Translations under genes and position numbers: made by a program
Notes under the pieces: model-generated
What the model saw: only the letters and a program-made list of their open reading frames with translations
Told to the model about the DNA's origin: nothing
The model's database searches: none
Shown: positions 38,805 to 46,897 of the stretch, one piece after another
Layout: every line of letters starts with the position of its first letter
How positions within the stretch are numbered: the stretch's first letter is position 1
Source: Thiohalomonas denitrificans
GTDB taxonomy: Bacteria; Pseudomonadota; Gammaproteobacteria; Thiohalomonadales; Thiohalomonadaceae
Direction of reading: 5' to 3'
Assembly (NCBI GenBank): GCA_020725115.1
Contig: DYFR01000002.1
Location: forward strand, 107,871-171,870
DNA length: 64,000 nucleotides

Positions 38805-40388
38805 ATGAACCACTTTGACTGGTTGTCCGAACTCCTCGCCCGCTATCAGGATGAACACATCCTGGTGCGGCGCGGTTCGGCCACGCAACTGGCTCCGGCC
38901 CATCTGCTGGAGATCGATCCGGAGGACTGGGGCCGCGCCGCGCAGGTGGCGGCGGGCTATGCCTGCCGCTGGGCGGGCGTGTGGGCCGAACAGCGCGATG
39001 AGGAATTCGTCATCACCGCCGCCGTGGTGCGCGAAGGGGATCACCTGTTGCTGCGCACGCAGGTTCCCGTCAGCGCGCCGCTGCTGACCTCCCACACGCC
39101 CTACTTCCCCGGCGCCGATCGTATGGAACGGCACGTGCAGGACATGTACGGACTGGTCTTCAGTGACCATCCGGATGCGCGGCGCTGGAGTCGCCATAAC
39201 CGCTGGGCTCCCGACAGCTATCCACTGCGCAAGGCGTTTGCGCTCGACAGCATGCCGCTCCCTGCCGCACCTGAACAGGACTACAACTTCATCCAGACAC
39301 AAGGTGCCGGTGCCTATGAGATCCCGGTGGGGCCGGTACACGCCGGCATCATCGAACCAGGCCACTTCCGCTTCCAGGCGGTGGGCGAGACGGTGCTCAA
39401 CCTGGAGGAACGCCTCGGCTACGTGCACAAGGGCATCGAGAAGATCGCCGAAGGACGCGACGCGCCCGGCCTCGCGCGCCTCGCCGGTCGCGTCTCCGGC
39501 GACAGCACGGTGCATCATGCCTGGGCCGCCTGCATGGCGATGGAGCGCGCGGCACGCATCATGGTGCCGCCGCGTGCACTGGCCCTGCGTGCCGTACTGG
39601 CCGAGCGCGAGCGCATCGCCAATCATCTGGGCGACATCGGCGCCATCTGCAACGACGTCGCCTTTGCCTTCATGTGGCAGCAGTTCGCCCGCCTGCGCGA
39701 ACTGTGGCTGCGCGACAACGCCGCCTGCTGCGGCCACCGCCTGCTGATGGATTGCATCGTGCCCGGCGGTGTGGCGCACGATCCGGATGCCGCGCAACTC
39801 AGCCATCTGCGCGCCGCCATCGACCCGCTGCGCCGTGAACTGGCCACGCTGTATCCGATCCTCGACGATCATCCCTCGCTGGAGGATCGCCTCGCCACCA
39901 CCGGCGTGCTGAGCGCGGAACAGGCCCGGCGCCTCGGCTGCCTCGGCTATGTGGGCAAGGCCAGCGGCCTGGACTATGACCTGCGCCGAGACCATCCCTA
40001 CGCGCCCTACGATCGCCTGCATGTGCATTCGCCGACGTTCACCGCCGGCGACGTGGAGGCACGCATGCAGGTGCGCATGCAGGAAATACTGGATTCACTG
40101 GAGCTGCTGGTGACCCTGCTCGACACCTTGCCCGACGGCCCGGTATCCGCACCATGGCAGGCGCCCGCCGCCGGCGGCGAAGGCATCGGCCTGGTGGAAG
40201 GCTGGCGCGGCGAGATCATCAGTTACGTGAGATTTGGCGCCGACGGCCGCATCGCCCGCTACTTCCCGCGTGATCCGAGCTGGCTCAACTGGCCGGCACT
40301 GGAACTTCTCATCCACGGCAACATCGTTCCCGACTTCCCGGTGTGCAACAAATCGGTGAACGGCTCCTACTCGGGACACGACCTGTGA
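38805..40388 (+). CDS. hyfG: Ehr complex catalytic-type subunit (NuoC/NuoD fusion, HyfG-like, apparently without NiFe ligands)
   Basis: A 527-residue protein. An N-terminal NuoC-like 30-kDa domain (about residues 1-150, with the family end DHPDARRWSRHNRWAPDSYP) is fused to a NuoD/HycE-like domain with GPVHAGIIEPGHFRFQAVGE and NLEERLGYVHKGIEKIAEGR. In hydrogenases two CxxC pairs hold the NiFe centre. Here the first region reads LAGRVSGDSTVHH (about 226-238) with no cysteine, and the C-terminus reads FPVCNKSVNGSYSGHDL with one. A hydrogenase activity is therefore not expected; this is the hallmark of Ehr-type complexes of unknown substrate. Confidence 0.88.
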   Translation: MNHFDWLSELLARYQDEHILVRRGSATQLAPAHLLEIDPEDWGRAAQVAAGYACRWAGVWAEQRDEEFVITAAVVREGDHLLLRTQVPVSAPLLTSHTPYFPGADRMERHVQDMYGLVFSDHPDARRWSRHNRWAPDSYPLRKAFALDSMPLPAAPEQDYNFIQTQGAGAYEIPVGPVHAGIIEPGHFRFQAVGETVLNLEERLGYVHKGIEKIAEGRDAPGLARLAGRVSGDSTVHHAWAACMAMERAARIMVPPRALALRAVLAERERIANHLGDIGAICNDVAFAFMWQQFARLRELWLRDNAACCGHRLLMDCIVPGGVAHDPDAAQLSHLRAAIDPLRRELATLYPILDDHPSLEDRLATTGVLSAEQARRLGCLGYVGKASGLDYDLRRDHPYAPYDRLHVHSPTFTAGDVEARMQVRMQEILDSLELLVTLLDTLPDGPVSAPWQAPAAGGEGIGLVEGWRGEIISYVRFGADGRIARYFPRDPSWLNWPALELLIHGNIVPDFPVCNKSVNGSYSGHDL

Positions 40389-40399
40389 TATACGCGAAC

Positions 40400-40547
40400 A
40401 CACAGATGTCGCAGAGACGCAGAGGCGCAGAGATTGGAATAGGGCCGTTTGTATTGTCTGAGTCGTTTGGCGCAGTAGCACACCAACGTAATGCGGCGTT
40501 ATTGTGCAATGGATTACTCTGCGTCTCGGCGTCTCTGCGACAGGTTG
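40400..40547. repeat. Inverted repeat of gcagag-type units (family A, copy 6) between hyfG and hyfI
   Basis: The left arm (about 40405-40432, gtcgcagagacgcagaggcg and on) and the right arm (40518-40546, ctctgcgtctcggcgtctct and on) are complementary, with a centre of about 85 bases. No ORF seen inside. Confidence 0.88.
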
Positions 40548-40566
40548 TTAACTCTGGTAAACGCCG

Positions 40567-41073
40567 ATGCTGCGCATACTGAACAAGATCCGCCGAACCG
40601 GGCTCATCACCGAGGACCTGCCGCGCGAGCCGGTGCTGGAACAGGTGGGTGAACAACTGCGCGCCGGTGTCGCCCGGCAGTTCCAGGGCAGCCTTGCCAT
40701 CCGCCAGGTGGATGCCGGCTCCTGCAATGCCTGCGAGCTGGAGATCCACGCCCTCAACAACGGCTACTATGACATCGAACGCTACGGCGTCCACTTCGTC
40801 GCCTCACCGCGCCACGCCGACGTACTGCTGGTCACCGGCCCGGTGTCGGTGCACATGGAAACGGCACTGCTCCGCACCTATGAAGCAACACCCGCCCCCA
40901 AGCTGGTGATCGCCGCCGGCGACTGCGCTGCCTGCGGCGGCGAGTTCGGCTGCTCCTACGCCAGCCGCGGTGCGGTGAGCAACGTCATCCCCGTCGACGC
41001 CGTCATCCCAGGCTGCCCGCCGACGCCTCTGGCCCTGATGCAGGGCATCCTGCAAGCGCTGGAACAGACCTGA
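40567..41073 (+). CDS. hyfI: Ehr complex iron-sulfur subunit (HyfI/NuoB-type)
   Basis: A 168-residue protein carrying the N2-type cluster site. Four cysteines appear in DAGSCNACELEIHALN, IAAGDCAACGGEFG and VIPGCPPTPLALM, so this cluster is probably intact even though the partner hyfG lacks the nickel ligands. The N-terminal amphipathic part MLRILNKIRRTGLITEDLP is usual for HyfI. It closes the Ehr operon; nothing like NuoI, formate dehydrogenase or a maturation protease follows. Confidence 0.92.
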   Translation: MLRILNKIRRTGLITEDLPREPVLEQVGEQLRAGVARQFQGSLAIRQVDAGSCNACELEIHALNNGYYDIERYGVHFVASPRHADVLLVTGPVSVHMETALLRTYEATPAPKLVIAAGDCAACGGEFGCSYASRGAVSNVIPVDAVIPGCPPTPLALMQGILQALEQT

Positions 41074-41263
41074 CCAGGTGTTCCGAATGGGTATCCACCT
41101 CACCTGAGGGATTTCAAAAAATCTTTACTAACGGGAAGTTAGACGGGATTTCGAAGATTGACTCCAGGTTTCTATCCCAAATGAGTCCACCCTATCCCCT
41201 GCCCCTGCCGCACGCCTTGTTCTAGTCTTGACCCGATTCACAACAAACAGCGAGGGGCTAGCC

Positions 41264-41470
41264 ATGTTTTCTGTGATGACTTCATTGCCAGGCGCACTGC
41301 TGGAAGATATATCGGAAGAAGAACTGCGCAACGACATCCTCTACTACAAATCCATGCTGGCCGAGACTACACGCAAGACCGGTTCGCCGAGTCACCTCAC
41401 ACCGACGACACTGCGCCAGCACCTGCAGGACTGCGAGAGTCGCCTGCAACGGTTGCGTGGCAAGCGTTGA
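41264..41470 (+). CDS. Small hypothetical protein (68 residues)
   Basis: Starts MFSVMTSLPGALLEDISEEE. Acidic helices are followed by a basic C-terminus (RLQRLRGKR). A GAGGGG site precedes the ATG. The 190-base gap before it contains a copy of a 20-base repeat (41081-41100) shared with the end of the cytochrome region at 55722. No family was recognised. It may be a small regulatory or partner protein, but this cannot be told from sequence. Confidence 0.55.
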   Translation: MFSVMTSLPGALLEDISEEELRNDILYYKSMLAETTRKTGSPSHLTPTTLRQHLQDCESRLQRLRGKR

Positions 41471-41599
41471 CGCTGCAAGCTCAACGCTTCAGCGCAACAC
41501 TGCCGTTCACACAGAACATGCCATCGCCGCGCGGCGTCCATTTACCTGTGCGCACAGGCGATCTCCGCACTTCACCAAAGAGGCTCCCGCAATCCGATA

Positions 41600-42676
41600 T
41601 CAATATGTCGCGATACTGCGAGATAAAAATTCGTTGCTTTTGCCATTACTCAACCTCCCCGACCTTAATCTCTGCAATGACGCAATATTGTCTGCAGCGT
41701 GCCTCGCCGTCTGCAACACCGGCTGCTCAGGCAGCCCGGCGGCCGGCGAAGAATCACGCGTATAAAAGGCCCGCATCACCTTGTCGCAGGTAAGCTGCGG
41801 CGCCAGCAACTCGACAAATTCATACCCGTATCTGCGCATGACGCTCTCACGGCGCATGCAGATATAGGCGGAAACCGGTGCAAACAAACCGCTCCCGCCG
41901 CTCACCTGCATTAAACCATCGGGCAACTTCTCACGAGAATTTCCACATATGATACCTATGACATCGCTATCCAGAACAATGGATGCACACAATTCAGCAT
42001 CATTGGATTCATAGACAATATCAGGCAGCACATTGGCTGCGGCAAATGCCGCATCGACACTGGCTCGCCCGGCATGCCCTGAAATATAGGTTGCCAGCGG
42101 ATAGTCGGCCAATGCAGGAAGCGTCAAATTCTCTTCCTGGCTGAGCGGATGCCCCCGGGACATCACGATCGACAGCTCATGCTGTGCATACGGCAGCGCA
42201 ACCAGATCGTCAAACCGGGTCATATCCCCCATGATCAGTGCACAATCCACACTCCCGTCACTCACCAGGCGAATCATCTCCTGAGTGGAGCCGCGCAATA
42301 TATTGACCATCACCCCAGGATAAATCTTCCTGAAAGCGGCAACCGCCGGAGGCAAAGCACCAACTGCGCACACATCATCGCTGCCAACGGCAAATCTTCC
42401 ATCGGCAGCATGCTGCATGACCTGTGCCATGCGTTGCAATCCGTCCGCGCTATCCAGAACAGCAACCACCATATCCATGATCCTGTTCCCTTCCGGCGTC
42501 AATCCGACGAGCCTTCCTCCGGCACGATTGAACATGCGTACCGAAAGCTCTTCCTCAAGCATGCGGATATAGCGACTAACGTTAGGCGGCGTATTGTCCA
42601 AGGCGCGCGCCGCAGCGGAAATATTCAAGCCATTACGCACAACCTCCTGAATGCTGCGCAGCTGCTGCAAAGTCAT
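41600..42676 (-). CDS. LysR-type regulator of the CysB/Cbl group (divergent member)
   Basis: A 358-residue regulator with the CysB-group start MTLQQLRSIQEVVRNGLNIS and HTH phrase AARALDNTPPNVSRYIRMLE. The effector domain follows, and the chain has a longer C-terminal tail than usual. Compared with the CysB at 43222, the motif TSQPGISKQIRLLEEELG is replaced here by NTPPNVSRYIRMLEEELS. Base composition is more AT-rich than the flanking operons. It is translationally coupled to the DUF3579 gene (TGATG). Target genes cannot be told; sulfur assimilation is the usual role of the group. Confidence 0.85.
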   Translation of the reverse strand: MTLQQLRSIQEVVRNGLNISAAARALDNTPPNVSRYIRMLEEELSVRMFNRAGGRLVGLTPEGNRIMDMVVAVLDSADGLQRMAQVMQHAADGRFAVGSDDVCAVGALPPAVAAFRKIYPGVMVNILRGSTQEMIRLVSDGSVDCALIMGDMTRFDDLVALPYAQHELSIVMSRGHPLSQEENLTLPALADYPLATYISGHAGRASVDAAFAAANVLPDIVYESNDAELCASIVLDSDVIGIICGNSREKLPDGLMQVSGGSGLFAPVSAYICMRRESVMRRYGYEFVELLAPQLTCDKVMRAFYTRDSSPAAGLPEQPVLQTARHAADNIASLQRLRSGRLSNGKSNEFLSRSIATY

Positions 42677-43161
42677 CAGCCTTCTCCCAAGCCATCAAAA
42701 TACAGCTGCAACCCATTGCTCTTGCCAAACATGATCATGAAGTCATACAAAGGTGGATCTACATCCACCAAGGCCCTGGATACCAGCAACGAATGGATGC
42801 CGTCATCAATGACGACCTTGACGTGTGGATTTACCTTGCGACCACGAATATCGCTGCAATATGAGCAGTTGATTGTCGCTGCCGCAGCAAGCCGCTGACA
42901 CCAGTCACTGGGGCGAAATGGAAGTCCTGCGTGCGTAACGCCTCTGATAACAATTGCGGAACCAGAGCCTGAATCATCACATCCGCCTACGCGCTCTTTT
43001 GCATTGCCTAAATCCTGTAATCGCGGTTCTACTTCCGGCGTCACCCACACCAGTTCTTCTGACAACACAGCAACCTCGCTATAGATTTCCAGATGCCAGG
43101 CGTGCAGAATATGCAACGCATGACGGGGCCCAAGAACAGATTCGGTTTGGCACCCTAACAA
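42676..43161 (-). CDS. DUF3579 family protein (start uncertain)
   Basis: The C-terminal 90 or so residues match the DUF3579 pattern from memory: AIVIRGVTHAGLPFRPSDWC, then RKVNPHVKVVIDDGIHSLLV, and DFMIMFGKSNGLQLYFDG at the end. The frame is open to 43161 with a further N-terminal part of about 70 residues that does not look like the family, so the true start may be an internal GTG or TTG. Its stop overlaps the start of the LysR gene by one base, so the two are probably one operon divergent from the cysB at 43222. Confidence 0.65.
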   Translation of the reverse strand: MLGCQTESVLGPRHALHILHAWHLEIYSEVAVLSEELVWVTPEVEPRLQDLGNAKERVGGCDDSGSGSAIVIRGVTHAGLPFRPSDWCQRLAAAATINCSYCSDIRGRKVNPHVKVVIDDGIHSLLVSRALVDVDPPLYDFMIMFGKSNGLQLYFDGLGEG

Positions 43162-43221
43162 TGGATTTACAGGATGTAAAAGATCATCTTTTCCTATCCA
43201 TAGACGAGCAGGTTATAAGGA

Positions 43222-44193
43222 ATGAAGCTGCAGCAATTACGTTATGTCTGGGAAGTAAGTCGTCAGGGTCTTAATATTTCCGCAGCCGCCGCTGCGCTGC
43301 ACACCTCACAGCCAGGCATCAGCAAGCAGATACGGTTACTCGAGGAAGAGCTCGGGCTGGAACTGTTTACCCGTACCGGCAAACAGCTGGCGGCCATCAC
43401 CCCGGCAGGACAACGCATCGTTGATCTGGCGGGGCACATCGTTGCAGATGCAACGACCATCAAACAGCTTGCCCTGGAGCATACCGATCCACATAGCGGC
43501 AATCTGTCGATTGCCACCACCCACACCCAGGCACGTTACTGGTTGCCGAAACGCATTGCCGGATTCATCCGCCGCTATCCTGGTGTACGCCTGCACATGA
43601 ATCAGGGCACCCCGATGCAAATTGCCGAGATGGTATCCATGGGGCTTGTGGACATGGCCATCGCCACCGAAGCAATGGAGCATTTTGACAATTTGCTACT
43701 TCTGCCGCTGTACCGCTGGAATCGTAGCATCGTAGTACCCGCCGACCATCCCCTGAACGAGGTACGGCCGCTTACCCTGGAAGCAATAGCGGAATACCCT
43801 ATCGTGACCTATGTCTTCGGTTTCACCGGCCGCTTCCAGCTCGACTCCGCCTTTGCTGCGCTCGGCCTCACACCCAATGTCGTGTTTACCGCTACCGATG
43901 CCGACGTCATCAAAACCTATGTGCGCCTCGGCCTTGGCATCGGCATCGTTGCGCATATGGCCTACGACCCGAAAATCGATTGTGATCTGTGCGCCCTGGA
44001 AGCGAACCACCTTTTCGACAGCAACGTAACCAAAATCGGCATGAAACGCGGCACCTTCATGCGTCGCTACATGTATGACCTGCTTGAAATTCTTGCACCG
44101 CACCTGACCCGGGCCACGGTGGAACAGGCCATAGCCATGCCCAGCCAGGCAGAGATTGACGCACTATTCGAGCTGGATCTGCCGGTATATTGA
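43222..44193 (+). CDS. cysB: HTH-type transcriptional regulator CysB
   Basis: A 323-residue LysR regulator, the usual CysB length. MKLQQLRYVWEVSRQGLNIS begins the HTH domain, which holds HTSQPGISKQIRLLEEELGL. The effector domain has the sulfur-ligand loop ATTHTQARYWLPKRIAGFIR and the conserved YPIVTYVFGFTGRFQLD. In gammaproteobacteria it controls cysteine synthesis and sulfur assimilation. It is divergent from the DUF3579-LysR pair (60-base gap) and convergent with the cytochrome operon, ending 12 bases from the monoheme cytochrome stop. Confidence 0.92.
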   Translation: MKLQQLRYVWEVSRQGLNISAAAAALHTSQPGISKQIRLLEEELGLELFTRTGKQLAAITPAGQRIVDLAGHIVADATTIKQLALEHTDPHSGNLSIATTHTQARYWLPKRIAGFIRRYPGVRLHMNQGTPMQIAEMVSMGLVDMAIATEAMEHFDNLLLLPLYRWNRSIVVPADHPLNEVRPLTLEAIAEYPIVTYVFGFTGRFQLDSAFAALGLTPNVVFTATDADVIKTYVRLGLGIGIVAHMAYDPKIDCDLCALEANHLFDSNVTKIGMKRGTFMRRYMYDLLEILAPHLTRATVEQAIAMPSQAEIDALFELDLPVY

Positions 44194-44204
44194 ATGGCGG
44201 CTGG

Positions 44205-44549
44205 TTATTGCATGAAAGCTGAACGCAAGTAGGCCAACACATCGTACATTTCCCGCTCATTGAGCATCTGTGGCGGCATCATGCCGGCGGTGTAGGTTCG
44301 TCCGGGCGTGCTGAGGCCATTGCGCAGGCTCTGCATCAGTTCGGTATCCGACTTGGTAAGGCGGTACCACTCCTCGCGAAAATCCACTGCCATGCCGTTA
44401 TTGCCACGCCCATCCGTGCCATGGCAAATACTGCACCGCTGCATGAAGATATCCTGCCCCTGCCCGGAGTCACCCTGAAAGGCCTGTGCCGCCCCACCCA
44501 GGCCCGTCAACACCAGACACAACAGCAACGCCTTCGTCTTGTGATTCAT
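44205..44549 (-). CDS. Monoheme class I cytochrome c
   Basis: A 114-residue periplasmic protein. A signal peptide with cleavage near GGAAQA is followed by one heme motif, CSICH, in FMQRCSICHGTDGRGN, and a likely Met axial ligand in AGMMPPQMLNEREM. It ends in the usual class I helix (MYDVLAYLRSAF). It is the last gene of the cytochrome region and would be a mobile electron carrier in the periplasm. Confidence 0.9.
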   Translation of the reverse strand: MNHKTKALLLCLVLTGLGGAAQAFQGDSGQGQDIFMQRCSICHGTDGRGNNGMAVDFREEWYRLTKSDTELMQSLRNGLSTPGRTYTAGMMPPQMLNEREMYDVLAYLRSAFMQ

Positions 44550-44587
44550 CGCAGTTTCACCTCAATTGGAAATCCACGGCGCACAAA

Positions 44588-46198
44588 TCATTGTGCATTC
44601 TTGCGTGCCGGATAGGGTGTGCGCACACTGGTCTGGATGACCGGCACTGGTGCACCACCGAATGCGCCGGCGGCAAAGCGGCAACCTGGAACCGTATCGC
44701 CATCCTGATCGGCAATCTCACGCACGAAGGCGGCGATGCGCTCGCCCTGTTCCACAGCGGGCACGGCAGCCACTTCTGCCGCAAGGACTGCGCCACGCTG
44801 TGCCAGCGCCTGCTCCAGAGATTGAGGTTCGCCGCTTTGCGGCGGCTCGCACTGCAGCAGGCCGCCCTGCTTCCATACGCCCTGGAGCAGCAATTCGCCA
44901 CGCCGCATCGCCTCTGCATTACCCTGCCGACGTAACCAGCGCAGGGTCAGTGAGAACATATGTCCGTCATAGGCCGAGGCGGTAAAACCGGCGGCCGTGC
45001 GGTACAGTCCCGCCTCCGCGGACCAGTAGTCGGCTTCCAGCCTGTCACTGAGGAGTTGCGGCAACTCGCCCACATCCTGCACACCAAACTGTTCCGCCAG
45101 TTGCAGTATGGACAGTATCGCCAGCGTCTCCTCCAGCGAACGTACCGTGGCACGCAATGGGACAGCCTTGCGCACCAGATAGCCGCGTGGTGGCGGCTCC
45201 TTGCCGGTCTCTGCCCGCAGCAGGAACTGTATCTGCTCCCGTGCCAGCTGTTGTGCCCGTGACCGCAGCGCACTCGGCTGGGACGGCTGCGCCATCAAAG
45301 CCAGGGCCTCCAGCCACTGCACCATGTCCTCCAGCATCACACGGTCGCCACGCCCCTTGTCCGGATCATGAACGTCAACCACGCTGCCTGCTTCCACATC
45401 GTGATGGCGGCGTACCAGGCCGGCAAACAGGGTATCGATACTGCGCTGTACCTGCACACGCCAGTCTTTCGCCGAGGCGCCCAGTGTTGCCAGAGCCGCC
45501 TCGGTTTCGATCAGTCCGCGCAGCAGGGCCGCCTGCGAAAACAGTCGGCTGCGCCCGTCTACCACCACCCAGGTGTTCCCCTCCCGGCGCACCACCTCCG
45601 GCATGTAACCGTACGGCGCCAGGGTAAGCAACTGGGCTGACAGCTCATCATATTCGCGACGCAAGCTTGCCTGTAGCCATTGCCGTTCCGGTGCAGCGGC
45701 AGGCAGACGACTCAGCAGCAGAGCCTTGGCCGACAGCGACTTCCCAATCGCCGCCGGCGTAGTGCGCGGCTCCATCCCGTCACTACGCCAGATCCGGCTG
45801 TCCGGCCGCGCCACATCAGGTTCCTGACTGTAGCGTGGCAGGGCGCGCAGATAGCCAATGCCGAGCAACTCCTGCCCGGTTGCCGGGCCGGCACGCGAAT
45901 CACGCACCACCGACTCCATGCCGGCGAGTATGGTCGCCATGACTTCATCACGTACTGCGGCAGGCACGTCTGGCTGTTCAATCCAGAGCAGGAGTTCGCG
46001 GTATGCCGCCATGGCGTGCAGCGGCGAGTAGTAAAAGTCGATGTGATATTTATCCTGCCGGTTAAGGTCGTAGCTGCGGGCGAATTTCTCCACCCGCTGC
46101 AACACCTGCTGCTGCGCCTCATTGCTGTTCGCCACGGCCAGCACCGGCAACAGGCACAAGCCGGCCAACGCCGCACATACCGAGTATCGTCGCATCAT
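44588..46198 (-). CDS. Hypothetical large periplasmic protein of the cytochrome cluster
   Basis: A 536-residue exported protein without any CxxCH. After a signal peptide (MMRRYSVCAALAGLCLLPVL, cleavage near AVA) it is mostly helical, with phrases KYHIDFYYSPLHAMAAYREL, ATILAGMESVVRDSRAGPAT and VWKQGGLLQCEPPQ. An all-helical barrel is possible, but I recognise no family. Start chosen at 46198 because AGGAGG lies 5 bases upstream. Its place between maturation proteins and the monoheme cytochrome suggests a helper or scaffold role. Confidence 0.75.
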   Translation of the reverse strand: MMRRYSVCAALAGLCLLPVLAVANSNEAQQQVLQRVEKFARSYDLNRQDKYHIDFYYSPLHAMAAYRELLLWIEQPDVPAAVRDEVMATILAGMESVVRDSRAGPATGQELLGIGYLRALPRYSQEPDVARPDSRIWRSDGMEPRTTPAAIGKSLSAKALLLSRLPAAAPERQWLQASLRREYDELSAQLLTLAPYGYMPEVVRREGNTWVVVDGRSRLFSQAALLRGLIETEAALATLGASAKDWRVQVQRSIDTLFAGLVRRHHDVEAGSVVDVHDPDKGRGDRVMLEDMVQWLEALALMAQPSQPSALRSRAQQLAREQIQFLLRAETGKEPPPRGYLVRKAVPLRATVRSLEETLAILSILQLAEQFGVQDVGELPQLLSDRLEADYWSAEAGLYRTAAGFTASAYDGHMFSLTLRWLRRQGNAEAMRRGELLLQGVWKQGGLLQCEPPQSGEPQSLEQALAQRGAVLAAEVAAVPAVEQGERIAAFVREIADQDGDTVPGCRFAAGAFGGAPVPVIQTSVRTPYPARKNAQ

Positions 46199-46228
46199 CA
46201 CCACCTCCTCGCCTGCGACCAGGCCAAG

Positions 46229-46843
46229 TCAGTCGTGGGCAGCCAACAGCCGCAAGGCTACCCGCGCGTTGCTTACCGTGTTGAAGTCGGGGTAGTCACG
46301 GAACAGCCAGCCCTTGTCCACCACCGCATTGTTGTGCAGCACACTCACCTGCAAGGCGGGGTTCGACAGCTCATCCCCGTCGCTGGTGGCCTGCGAGAAA
46401 TCGCTCATGTAGGCCGGCAGGAAGGCGCCGATCAGCAGACTGAGATCGTCCTGCCCCAGCGCTACCTGTTCTCCCGGCGCCACCCGCAACTCACGCTTCG
46501 TCCCGCCCAGCGTCACCTCCAGCGTCACACTCTTCCAGCGTGCACGCACACTGTCCGGCACGACTACCGCAGGCTCGTTGCGCGGTCGCATCGTGTGACC
46601 GGCAGGGGCAGCGGGCTGATCCGTCAATCCCTCCAGCGTCGGGTGACCGGCGGGCAGCTGTGCCAGCACCTCTGCCGGCTCCACCTGCACCTCGGTCGGC
46701 GGATGATCCGCCGGCATGGCCGGCTGCACTGCGGCGTTCGGTTTGGGAACTGTTGTCTCCTGCGCCGGCTCCTTGCCACAACCCGACATCAACAATGCTG
46801 TCACCATCACACCTGCCACCATTGAAAAAACACGCTTCATCAT
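46229..46843 (-). CDS. Putative lipoprotein (DUF2155-like)
   Basis: A 204-residue product from the ATG at 46843 (MMKRVFSMVAGVMVTALLMS), with a possible lipobox ending LMSGC, a Pro/Ala/Glu-rich linker to about residue 95, and a C-terminal domain. The domain has TLGGTKRELRVAPGEQVALG and KGWLFRDYPDFNTVSNARVA, which recall DUF2155 from memory. A periplasmic or outer-membrane location is likely. It lies 54 bases downstream of the CcsA-like gene. Confidence 0.7.
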   Translation of the reverse strand: MMKRVFSMVAGVMVTALLMSGCGKEPAQETTVPKPNAAVQPAMPADHPPTEVQVEPAEVLAQLPAGHPTLEGLTDQPAAPAGHTMRPRNEPAVVVPDSVRARWKSVTLEVTLGGTKRELRVAPGEQVALGQDDLSLLIGAFLPAYMSDFSQATSDGDELSNPALQVSVLHNNAVVDKGWLFRDYPDFNTVSNARVALRLLAAHD

Positions 46844-46897
46844 CACACTCCAATCAACGATTAGACTCAGAAACAGCAACATCACTACCTGTCGCCA

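Noticed and set aside
33250-41073. Formate hydrogenlyase or hydrogenase-4 assignment for the six-gene operon
   Set aside because: The NiFe cysteine pairs are missing in hyfG, there is no formate dehydrogenase, no NuoI/HyfH-type subunit and no maturation gene.
41195-41225. Possible sigma-54 promoter before the 68-residue gene
   Set aside because: The -24 element lacks the required GG, and spacing to the -12 is poor.
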